Assembly: GCA_016178785.1 (NCBI GenBank)
Contig: JACOSO010000046.1
Span: 1 to 64,000, forward strand
Length of the DNA: 64,000 nt
DNA from: Bacteroidota bacterium
GTDB lineage: Bacteria > Bacteroidota > Bacteroidia > Cytophagales > Cyclobacteriaceae
Direction of reading: 5' to 3'
The notes under the pieces were generated by a model. That model saw only the letters and a program-made list of their open reading frames with translations, ran no database searches and was not told the origin of the DNA. This document shows, in pieces, positions 9,855 through 16,739 of this stretch. How positions within the stretch are numbered: the first letter of the stretch is position 1; the number at the start of each line of letters is the position of its first letter. The translations under genes were made by a program, and so were the position numbers.

Positions 9855-10418
9855 TTAACTGCCTACCACTACTTTTGCAAAGCGAATTACTTTGTCGTTC
9901 AGTAAATATCCCTTCTCAACAACGTCTACAACTTTGCCTTTGAGTTTCTCTTCGGGTGCGGGGATTTGCGTAATGGCTTCGTGAAGATCGGTGTTGAAAT
10001 CAGAACCTTTTTCGACATCCATTACTTTCACATTATATTGATCGAGTACTTTTTTGAACTTGTTGTGAATAAGAAGAAGCCCTTCCGATTCTTTATCATT
10101 TTTTTCCTTAAATACTTTTTCGGCACGCTCGAAATCATCCATCACTTGAATCAGCGATTTGAGCAGTTGCTCATTGGCAGATGAAATCATTTCTAATTTC
10201 TCCTTTGCATTGCGTCTGCGGAAATTGTCAAACTCGGCATAGAGACGCACGTACTTATCTTTGGCTTCTGCCAATTCGTCCTGCAATTTCTTCAATGGAT
10301 CAATTTGATCTTCTTTCTTTTTTTCAGCTGAAGGTTCAGGACTTTGCAAAGGAGTGCCCTCGGGCATTGATTCTTCGTGTTTTTCCAGTTCAGGTTCTTG
10401 ATGCACGGTATTTTCCAT
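9855..10418 (-). CDS. grpE: Nucleotide exchange factor GrpE
   Basis: A 187-residue cochaperone that releases ADP from DnaK. The acidic, low-complexity N-terminus (1-45) is followed by a long coiled coil (about 45-110, including YVRLYAEFDNFRRRNAKEK) and a C-terminal beta domain ending FAKVVVGS. The conserved DLHEAI block is present near 145. It is transcribed just before dnaJ, the classical heat-shock pairing. dnaK is not in the window. I see no CIRCE element upstream. Confidence 0.96.
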   Translation of the reverse strand: MENTVHQEPELEKHEESMPEGTPLQSPEPSAEKKKEDQIDPLKKLQDELAEAKDKYVRLYAEFDNFRRRNAKEKLEMISSANEQLLKSLIQVMDDFERAEKVFKEKNDKESEGLLLIHNKFKKVLDQYNVKVMDVEKGSDFNTDLHEAITQIPAPEEKLKGKVVDVVEKGYLLNDKVIRFAKVVVGS

Positions 10419-10540
10419 TGGTTATCACTTGAATAAAAACGCAAAATGACAAGAATTTTGCCAAGAATCGAAATTGTGACAGGATGGCAAGCAAAATAGG
10501 CATTGGCATTGGGACGCTCGGTGTTTTTATTTGTGATCTC

Positions 10541-10580
10541 GCGCCTGCCTTTGCCGAAGCGGCTACGCGCAGGCAGGTCT
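10541..10580. repeat. GC-rich REP-like palindrome
   Basis: CCTGCC (10544-10549) pairs with GGCAGG (10572-10577), with an inner GCCG-AAG-CGGC hairpin (about 10553-10563). It is a compact GC-rich structure in an otherwise AT-rich grpE-obgE gap. The form resembles dispersed REP elements; only one copy is visible in this window. Confidence 0.55.
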
Positions 10581-10592
10581 TTGCGAATAAGT

Positions 10593-11582
10593 CTATTGCA
10601 AGTTTTTCCAGATCAAATCCTTCAGTTCAACGATTCCCTGATTTGTAATCGATGAAATAAAAACAGTCGGTATGTTTTCGGGGATTTCTTTTTTCATGGC
10701 TTCTCGCAATTCGTCATCAAGCATGTCGCTTTTGGAGATAGCAAGCAATCTTTTTTTGTCGAGCAATTCAGGGTTGTACTTTCTTAATTCGTTCAGCAAA
10801 ATCTCAAATTCACTTTTGATGTCTTTCGCATCTGAGGGAACCATAAACAACAACAATGAATTTCTCTCGATGTGTTTTAAGAAGCGAATGCCAAGTCCTT
10901 TGCCTTCAGCCGCTCCTTCGATGATGCCTGGGATATCAGCCATCACAAAACTTTTGTTGTCACGGTAAGCAACCACCCCGAGATTGGGTGTTAGCGTTGT
11001 GAATGCGTAATCGGCAATTTTTGGTTTAGCTGCAGAGACTACTGAAAGTAAAGTTGACTTGCCAGCATTTGGAAACCCAACCAAACCAACATCTGCAAGT
11101 AATCTTAATTCAAGCACCACCCATTCTTCAACTCCGGGCTCTCCGGGCTGCGCATGTTGGGGTGCCTGGTTAGTAGAGGTAGCAAAAAAAGCATTTCCTT
11201 TTCCTCCGCGCCCTCCGGGACTAAGAATAAATTCCTGGCCATCTTGGGTGATCTCGCCTAAAATCTCATCGGTATCAAATCGCTTCGCAATTGTTCCGAG
11301 CGGCACCTCCAAGATTTCATCTTTACCTGCAGCACCCGTCATATTTTGACCTTCTCCGCCTTTTCCGGCTTCAGCGATAACGTGTTTCCTATATTTTAAA
11401 TGAAGCAACGTCCACAACTGCGAATTACCTCTTAAAATAACATGACCGCCACGACCGCCATCACCACCGTCAGGCCCGCCTTTCTCAATGAATTTCTCAC
11501 GATGAAAATGCCGACATCCTGCACCTCCGTGACCCGAGCGAGAGTTGAATTTTATGTAGTCGATAAAGTTGGGTGAAGACAC
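10593..11582 (-). CDS. obgE: GTPase Obg
   Basis: A 329-residue ribosome-associated GTPase involved in 50S assembly and stress control. The glycine-rich OBG domain (1-155) starts [18 protein letters not shown]. The G domain has the P-loop GFPNAGKST near 166, switch TTLTPNLG, G3 DIPGI and NKxD-like SKSD near 285. The C-terminal OCT extension of some Obg proteins is absent, as is normal in Bacteroidota. It lies downstream of adk on the minus strand with a hairpin repeat between them. Confidence 0.96.
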   Translation of the reverse strand: MSSPNFIDYIKFNSRSGHGGAGCRHFHREKFIEKGGPDGGDGGRGGHVILRGNSQLWTLLHLKYRKHVIAEAGKGGEGQNMTGAAGKDEILEVPLGTIAKRFDTDEILGEITQDGQEFILSPGGRGGKGNAFFATSTNQAPQHAQPGEPGVEEWVVLELRLLADVGLVGFPNAGKSTLLSVVSAAKPKIADYAFTTLTPNLGVVAYRDNKSFVMADIPGIIEGAAEGKGLGIRFLKHIERNSLLLFMVPSDAKDIKSEFEILLNELRKYNPELLDKKRLLAISKSDMLDDELREAMKKEIPENIPTVFISSITNQGIVELKDLIWKNLQ

Positions 11583-11587
11583 TTTTG

Positions 11588-11660
11588 ATTTGAAATTTAA
11601 AATTCAAGATTCAAGAATTGACGACTAAATTTTTAAATTCTGAACCTTGAATTTTGAATT
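11588..11660. repeat. AT-rich hairpin repeat, copy B
   Basis: Left arm (11588-11619) contains AATTTAAAATTCAAGATTCA; the reverse complement of the right arm (11627-11660) contains AATTCAAAATTCAAGGTTCA. The arms are about 32 bases with few mismatches and a loop under 10 bases. It fills the gap between the adk stop and the obgE start, both minus strand. Same word set as copies A, C and D. Confidence 0.8.
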
Positions 11661-11662
11661 GA

Positions 11663-12226
11663 TTATCCTATGATTTTGCATACGTTATTGAATATTTCCT
11701 CAATTTCCCCAATGCCCTGCACGGTATTCAGTCGTTTTTGTTTTTCGTAATAGGGAAGCACGTGAATTGTCTTTGTGAAATATTCCGTCACACGTTTATT
11801 TAATTTCTCTTCTTCATCATCGGCTCTATTCTCGGTCGTTCTCCTTTTAGCAATGCGCGCGCGTAATTCGGCTTCGGTTACGTCCAAGGCAATCACAAAA
11901 TGAATGGCAGAGCTGTTGTCTTTCATGAATTTGTCGAGCGCTTCCGCCTGGGGAACGGTGCGAGGGAATCCATCAAATAGAAAACCTTTCGCCTGCGGAT
12001 TTTTGTCAAGCTCTTCTTTGAGCATAGCGATAGTAATTTCATCTGGCACGAGGGCACCACTGTTCATGATCTCTTTTACTCTTTTACCAAGAGGAGTGTC
12101 ATTCTTTGTATGCCACCGAAACAGGTCGCCCGTTGAAATATGAACGAAACCATATTTCTTGATGAGCTTTTCGCTCTGAGTTCCTTTACCTGCGCCCGGA
12201 GGGCCAAAGAGTACAAGATTGATCAT
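11663..12226 (-). CDS. adk: Adenylate kinase
   Basis: A 187-residue cytoplasmic enzyme converting ATP and AMP to two ADP. The P-loop GPPGAGKGT lies at 8-16, the AMP-binding block STGDLFRWH near 31-39 and DGFPRTVPQAE near 84-94. The short-LID form without zinc cysteines explains the length of 187. It heads the adk-obgE stretch. Start at MINLVLFGPPG matches the family. Confidence 0.97.
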   Translation of the reverse strand: MINLVLFGPPGAGKGTQSEKLIKKYGFVHISTGDLFRWHTKNDTPLGKRVKEIMNSGALVPDEITIAMLKEELDKNPQAKGFLFDGFPRTVPQAEALDKFMKDNSSAIHFVIALDVTEAELRARIAKRRTTENRADDEEEKLNKRVTEYFTKTIHVLPYYEKQKRLNTVQGIGEIEEIFNNVCKIIG

Positions 12227-12270
12227 TTTCCCTCGTTTAGGTTTTAAAAAAGAAAGGCAAGATAGATTTA

Positions 12271-12336
12271 ATTAGTTAATTGATCAATTTGAAAATGGGA
12301 ATGTGTATCCTTAACTATCAAATTTTCAAATCAGCT
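12271..12336. repeat. AT-rich hairpin repeat, copy F (divergent)
   Basis: ATTAGTTAATTGATCAATTTGAAAAT-like left arm (12271-12296) and right arm 12313-12336, whose complement reads TAGCTGATTTGAAAATTTGA. It lies between two minus-strand genes, ending 11 bases before the Gfo/Idh/MocA stop. It uses ATTTGAAAAT rather than TTCAAGATTC words, so it is a related but distinct subtype. Confidence 0.5.
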
Positions 12337-12346
12337 ACTCACCAAA

Positions 12347-13702
12347 TCAATAAGAGTCATCAAGCGCGAAAGTATTCTTCCTGCTTTTCCACTGGCCGCT
12401 CGTGAAATCAGGGAAGTCAACACTTGCACCATTTTGTTGAATTGATTTCTCGGAAAGAGGAGTGATTGCGCTCCATGTCACGGCATCGTAAACATCTTGG
12501 GGAGTATTCGTTTTTCTTTTCACTGATTCGATGAATGCGTTAATCACAAACCAGTCCATACCACCGTGACCTGCACCTGCGGCATCGCTTCCGTATTTTT
12601 TCCAGAGTGGATGGTCGTATTTGTCGAGCCAAGTTTTGGCAGTTTCCCATTGATGGGCTTTCGGACTTTGCCCTTCGATGTAAATTGAATTGTTCAGGTC
12701 CATCCAAATTCCTTTTGTGCCCTGAACTCTGAAACCTAACGAATAAGGTCTCGGCAAATTTGTATCGTGTTGCAATAAAATAGTTTCGTCATTCGCGGTA
12801 CGAATCATGGTAGTCACAATATCGCCTAATTTAAAATTCACTTTTGCGTTCGGATGGTTTTCGCCACCCGTTTTTACAATATAATCATGCAAACCTCGCG
12901 ACTTTGTAGAATAGGAAACCAATTGTGTGAAGCGATTACCGCGATTGATATTTGTCATCATCGCTATCGGCCCGATGCCATGCGTAGGGTAGAGGTCACC
13001 GTTGCGTGTAACAGAATGCTGCGTGCGCCATTGTGCTTCCGAAAATCCCTTCTCACCAAACTCCGCCCCATGACCATATGTATGTTTTCCGTCATTGAAT
13101 TTCACTTCGCGTAAATCGTGCTGATAGCCACCTTGCAAATGGATCATCTCACCAAAAATATTTTGACGAACCATGTTCATCACGGCCATCACATCGCGTC
13201 TGTAGCAAACATTTTCTAGCATCATCAAAGGCATTCCCGTTTTTTCCGAGACCTTTGCCAGTTCCCAACATTCGTCAACAGTCATGCCCGTGATCACTTC
13301 ACAGCCCACATATTTTTTTGCGTTCATCGCATCGATGCACATGCGTGTGTGCCATTCCCATGGAGTTGAGATGATCACCGCATCGATGTCTTTGCTCTCT
13401 AATAATTTTTTATATCCAAGTGGACCGTCTAAAATAATTTGAGGTTTAGTTTTGCCGGAATTCGCTACCAGCCCGAGACTCATGTCGATCATGCGCTGTT
13501 GGATGTCGCAAAGGGCTACTACCTCAACATCATCACGGTCGAGCGCCAACTCCAAATGATTTTGCCCGCGAGCCCCTACACCAATGAAGCCGAGCCTTAC
13601 TTTGTTTTCAGGCGATTTGGAAAATACAATATTTGAAGGGAGAATAGAAAATGCCGCGCCTGCTATTGCTGTTGTTTTGATAAAGTCTCGTCTGGTTTTC
13701 AT
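12347..13702 (-). CDS. Tat-exported Gfo/Idh/MocA oxidoreductase, GH109-like
   Basis: A 451-residue protein with a twin-arginine signal (MKTRRDFIKTTAIAGAAF) and a Rossmann NAD(P)-binding motif VRLGFIGVGARGQNH near 34-48. The dinucleotide fold runs to about 170 and the C-terminal alpha/beta domain follows. EVITGMTVDE and the NGDLYPTHGIGP stretch (about 235-246) are typical of the alpha-N-acetylgalactosaminidase family GH109, which uses NAD in a redox-assisted hydrolysis. Periplasmic glycosidase activity is therefore the best guess, but many homologues are uncharacterised oxidoreductases. It stands alone, with no sugar transporter nearby. Confidence 0.85.
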   Translation of the reverse strand: MKTRRDFIKTTAIAGAAFSILPSNIVFSKSPENKVRLGFIGVGARGQNHLELALDRDDVEVVALCDIQQRMIDMSLGLVANSGKTKPQIILDGPLGYKKLLESKDIDAVIISTPWEWHTRMCIDAMNAKKYVGCEVITGMTVDECWELAKVSEKTGMPLMMLENVCYRRDVMAVMNMVRQNIFGEMIHLQGGYQHDLREVKFNDGKHTYGHGAEFGEKGFSEAQWRTQHSVTRNGDLYPTHGIGPIAMMTNINRGNRFTQLVSYSTKSRGLHDYIVKTGGENHPNAKVNFKLGDIVTTMIRTANDETILLQHDTNLPRPYSLGFRVQGTKGIWMDLNNSIYIEGQSPKAHQWETAKTWLDKYDHPLWKKYGSDAAGAGHGGMDWFVINAFIESVKRKTNTPQDVYDAVTWSAITPLSEKSIQQNGASVDFPDFTSGQWKSRKNTFALDDSY

Positions 13703-13756
13703 TGCACGATTTTTTTGTGAGGCGTAAAGTTAACCGCGCGCAACTTATATCAAAAT

Positions 13757-13787
13757 GAAAAAAGCTTCCAAAAGAGGAAGCCTTTTC
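13757..13787 (-). terminator. Intrinsic terminator of the secreted-protein operon
   Basis: GCTTCC (13764-13769) pairs with GGAAGC (13776-13781); on the minus strand the stem is followed by six T. It ends the ECF sigma, anti-sigma, secreted-protein transcript before the Gfo/Idh/MocA gene. A-rich flanks also make weak plus-strand action possible. Confidence 0.8.
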
Positions 13788-13844
13788 TTGATTGCGGTTT
13801 ATTTAAAATTTAGCTAACGGTCGTTAAGCCAGCATTTTTTAATG

Positions 13845-15065
13845 CTACTGCTCTGGTCCTTTCTTTATGTTGATCTTCGCCATAGCAGCATCTTTGCTGA
13901 TCTTGCCTGAAGAATAATCTCTGAGCACTGAATATTTTACGGACAACTCGAGCGAGGAAGGAATAGCACAACCCTTGCAACGAGTCATGGTAACATCAAA
14001 CGTCAATACCTCTTCGTCTTTTAAACTCTTAACTGTGCGACCGTATTCCAGTAAATCTTCTTTGATATTTTTTTCAAACTCCGGATACAGCTCTTTTACC
14101 TTTTTGTCGCGCGCCTGTTGGTCTACATCGTTCAAATGGATGGTTGGCATATTGTAAAAGCCTTCGTCATCAATCTGGCTGCTGGCATACACCTGCATGT
14201 GATAAACCGCGCCATAATCTTTCAGTTTTTCGTAATAGATATTGTCATCGCAGAAAAATGTCCTTGAAAGATCGCGGCTATAAAGCCTGTTGAAGATACT
14301 GCTGAGCAATTCTAAGTCAGGTTGAAGTTCATCGCTCACTTCACTATTCATGATATGAAGTTTACTCACCAATTGATCGCGGGTGATCTTTCCTTGACGG
14401 AATTGGTTCACATCTGCCTTTGTTCCTTCAACCGTAAGGATGGTTTGCTTTCTTTTTTCAAAACCACCCGATCCGGCCCATACCATCGGGAAGTTTCTAC
14501 TTTCTCCTTTATTGGTGATAATAATTTTTTCATTAGATGGAAGCTGTGTAAGCAAGTCACCGTAATCGGCTATGAAATTTTTTGCGGCTTCTAAAAGTTT
14601 TTCGTTGTAGGCGTTTCGAGAGCTATCTGAATTTGAGCCCCGGTTGCGTGAAATTTTTGTTCGCGCTTTTCCTCTGGCCGAATTGCGCCCTTCTTGTCTG
14701 GCTTTCTCTTCACTGGTGCTGTAAGAGTAGCTGTACGATTTGACGGGATGGGTTGGTTCACCTGGCACTACAGGTTCCACCGGAATCGGGGGTTCAAAAT
14801 TCCAATTATCGCCATCGCCCTCGATAAGAAACATATTTCCGAAAAACTCTGAGGGTAAGTGAAACGTGACTCCATAGCCAGGCAGGTAACTGCCCTGAAC
14901 TTCTATCGGGAAGAAAGATCGCTTCCCGGCTTGTTGTTTAATTAAAGTGCCTAAAATATTTTCGGCCACTTCAATGTCTCGCTGCATGCGCTCCTCATCA
15001 ACTTTATTTTGTGCGAAGGCAAGAGTGCTCATCAGCATCACACACACAATCATCACTTTTTTCAT
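13845..15065 (-). CDS. Secreted protein of unknown function in an ECF sigma operon
   Basis: A 406-residue protein with a signal peptide (about 1-18, LAFAQ). I do not recognise a named domain. A low-complexity basic, serine-rich linker (about 105-150) joins an N-terminal part to a mixed alpha/beta C-terminal part. TRCKGC near 365-370 is a possible disulfide pair. It is the third gene behind an ECF sigma factor and a membrane anti-sigma factor, 60 bases downstream, and ends at a strong terminator. That position suggests it is a target or periplasmic input of this sigma system. Confidence 0.7.
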   Translation of the reverse strand: MKKVMIVCVMLMSTLAFAQNKVDEERMQRDIEVAENILGTLIKQQAGKRSFFPIEVQGSYLPGYGVTFHLPSEFFGNMFLIEGDGDNWNFEPPIPVEPVVPGEPTHPVKSYSYSYSTSEEKARQEGRNSARGKARTKISRNRGSNSDSSRNAYNEKLLEAAKNFIADYGDLLTQLPSNEKIIITNKGESRNFPMVWAGSGGFEKRKQTILTVEGTKADVNQFRQGKITRDQLVSKLHIMNSEVSDELQPDLELLSSIFNRLYSRDLSRTFFCDDNIYYEKLKDYGAVYHMQVYASSQIDDEGFYNMPTIHLNDVDQQARDKKVKELYPEFEKNIKEDLLEYGRTVKSLKDEEVLTFDVTMTRCKGCAIPSSLELSVKYSVLRDYSSGKISKDAAMAKINIKKGPEQ

Positions 15066-15125
15066 AACTCGTTTATTTTAAAATTTTTAATTCTTTATTT
15101 CATCCTGTTAATCCTAAAATCCTGA

Positions 15126-15950
15126 TCAGTAATTGTTTTTATTTCTGTTTGGATTGGAGATCAAACTCGTAAGAATCTGTTCGGTTTCCTGTTTAAGTTG
15201 GTTACTGTTTTTCTCGAGGTAATTCATTTTAGATTGGACTAACTGTAAATCTTGTTTACGTTGTTCTTGCAAGTATCCTGAAAAATCAGTGAGCATACTT
15301 TCCATGTATTTTTTCTGTTCCGCGGTTGAGAGTTGAAAATAATCTTGCATCAGTTTTAAATTCTGCTCTTGCAAACCTGCTACAAATGATTGTACCTGCT
15401 CGCGACTTGCCTGAGAAGCATTCTTAGCAAGGGCATCCATTTTCCTTGAATTCATTTCAACCAATGAGTGCACCAGTTTTTTCTGATCTTCGTCCTTTAG
15501 GTTTTTTTGCAATTCATTATTTGATGCGAGTGATGAAGAAATCAGCTCCTTCACTTTTTCTTCGGTGAGCGGATTTGCAGGCGTAACTTGTTGTTCAACT
15601 TTGTTCCCAAAACTGATGCGGAGCTCGCCTTTTGAATAATTGATCTCCGGCCCGAGTAGTTTTCCTGCGACCAATAGGAAAAGAATTGAAGCCGCGATTC
15701 CTAAACTTACTTTAAAATAGGAGGATTGCCACAGCGATCGAGTGCCCACATCATCTACAAACACAGGTGGAGCTATTACCTCTTTGTCTTGCGCATGAGC
15801 CATGATGTCGCGCACTTCACCGAGCGTTCGAAGTCTTGTCAACTCTTCGGGGTGTTGCTGAAAATAATTCTCCAGCTTGGCCTTTTCTTTGTCGTTGAGC
15901 TCGCCATACAAGTAAGCCATCAACGCACTCTCGTCAGGTTTATAGTTCAT
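15126..15950 (-). CDS. Membrane-bound anti-sigma factor-like protein
   Basis: Begins MNYKPDESALMAYLYGEL, the typical N-terminus of zinc-less anti-sigma domains that bind ECF sigma factors in the cytoplasm. One membrane segment lies near 83-103 (SLGIAASILFLLVAGKLLG). The remaining 170 residues outside are glutamine- and lysine-rich and predicted coiled coil, which is unusual for a plain anti-sigma factor and could sense or bind the secreted product. ATG at 15950 is preferred over the TTG two codons upstream. It overlaps the sigma gene by 11 bases, implying translational coupling. Confidence 0.82.
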   Translation of the reverse strand: MNYKPDESALMAYLYGELNDKEKAKLENYFQQHPEELTRLRTLGEVRDIMAHAQDKEVIAPPVFVDDVGTRSLWQSSYFKVSLGIAASILFLLVAGKLLGPEINYSKGELRISFGNKVEQQVTPANPLTEEKVKELISSSLASNNELQKNLKDEDQKKLVHSLVEMNSRKMDALAKNASQASREQVQSFVAGLQEQNLKLMQDYFQLSTAEQKKYMESMLTDFSGYLQEQRKQDLQLVQSKMNYLEKNSNQLKQETEQILTSLISNPNRNKNNY

Positions 15951-16569
15951 AACCAATCGTTTCTTTCGTAATTTTTTTCTGTTCCAGAATTTTTTTCAAT
16001 CCATCCAATCCATAATACATTCTCGACTTCACTGTATTCTCCGAAATATTCAATGCTTCAGCAATTTCACGAAACTTCAATCCTTCATATTCTTTCATGA
16101 TCACCACTTCTCGCTGCTCTGCGTTCAATTCCATCAGACATTTTTGCAGTAAGTCACTCAGCTCTGAATGTCGTAGTTGTCGTTCAGGGTTTTCGTGTCG
16201 CTGGTGACTCTCTTCCCAGTGATAACTCTCCTCGCCCTCGCCCGGATTCAAATCATGAAGAGAAGATGATCTGCTCGCCTTTTTCTTCCTGGTTTCTTCG
16301 CGGCAATAATTTACAGCGATAGTATAAAGCCAGGATTTAAACCGAGTAACTTCTTGCAATCCTGAGAGATTTTTATGCATGCTGATAAATGTTTTCTGCG
16401 CCACTTCCATAGCCATGTCATGATCGAAAAAAAACTTGTAACTGAAATTGTAAATGCGCTTGTACCAGAGCTGCACTAGCTTGCCTTGGGCATTCTTATC
16501 CCCTTCGCGGGCGCGGGCGATGAGGGTGTCGGAATGCATCATGGCAATGTCGAGTAAGGTTTCAGCCAC
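15940..16569 (-). CDS. RNA polymerase ECF-type sigma factor
   Basis: A 209-residue sigma-70 family protein with region 2 (about 30-95, WYKRIYNFSYKFFFD and FKSWLYTIAVNYCREE) and region 4 (about 140-195, LNAEQREVVIMKEYEGL and ISENTVKSRMYYGL). An acidic, histidine-rich linker joins them. It is co-transcribed with the overlapping anti-sigma gene and a secreted protein, forming a self-contained regulatory unit. The upstream gap (16570-16739) has no Bacteroidota -7 box I can trust, consistent with autoregulation from a sigma-specific promoter. Confidence 0.93.
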   Translation of the reverse strand: MAETLLDIAMMHSDTLIARAREGDKNAQGKLVQLWYKRIYNFSYKFFFDHDMAMEVAQKTFISMHKNLSGLQEVTRFKSWLYTIAVNYCREETRKKKASRSSSLHDLNPGEGEESYHWEESHQRHENPERQLRHSELSDLLQKCLMELNAEQREVVIMKEYEGLKFREIAEALNISENTVKSRMYYGLDGLKKILEQKKITKETIGYEL

Positions 16570-16739
16570 AAAAAAAGGAGTTCAGGTTGTTTTCTGCTGT
16601 AAAGATGGGGGATGGAGGGAAAAAGTTTTATTAAATAGAAGGTAATTTCAAGTGTATTGATAAGAAGATCGAAAGTGCTGGAATTAACCCCGAAACCTTT
16701 TTCTTTTTTGGAAGTATCATCTAAGATAACCCAATCGCT

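Noticed and set aside
10419..10592. Search for a CIRCE heat-shock operator before grpE
   Set aside because: No TTAGCACTC-N9-GAGTGCTAA-like sequence is present in the gap upstream of grpE.
15099..15128. ATCCTGTTAATCC / AATCCTGATC words before the anti-sigma stop
   Set aside because: Resembles a short direct repeat related to other intergenic words, but there is no matching inverted arm, so it was not listed as a repeat copy.
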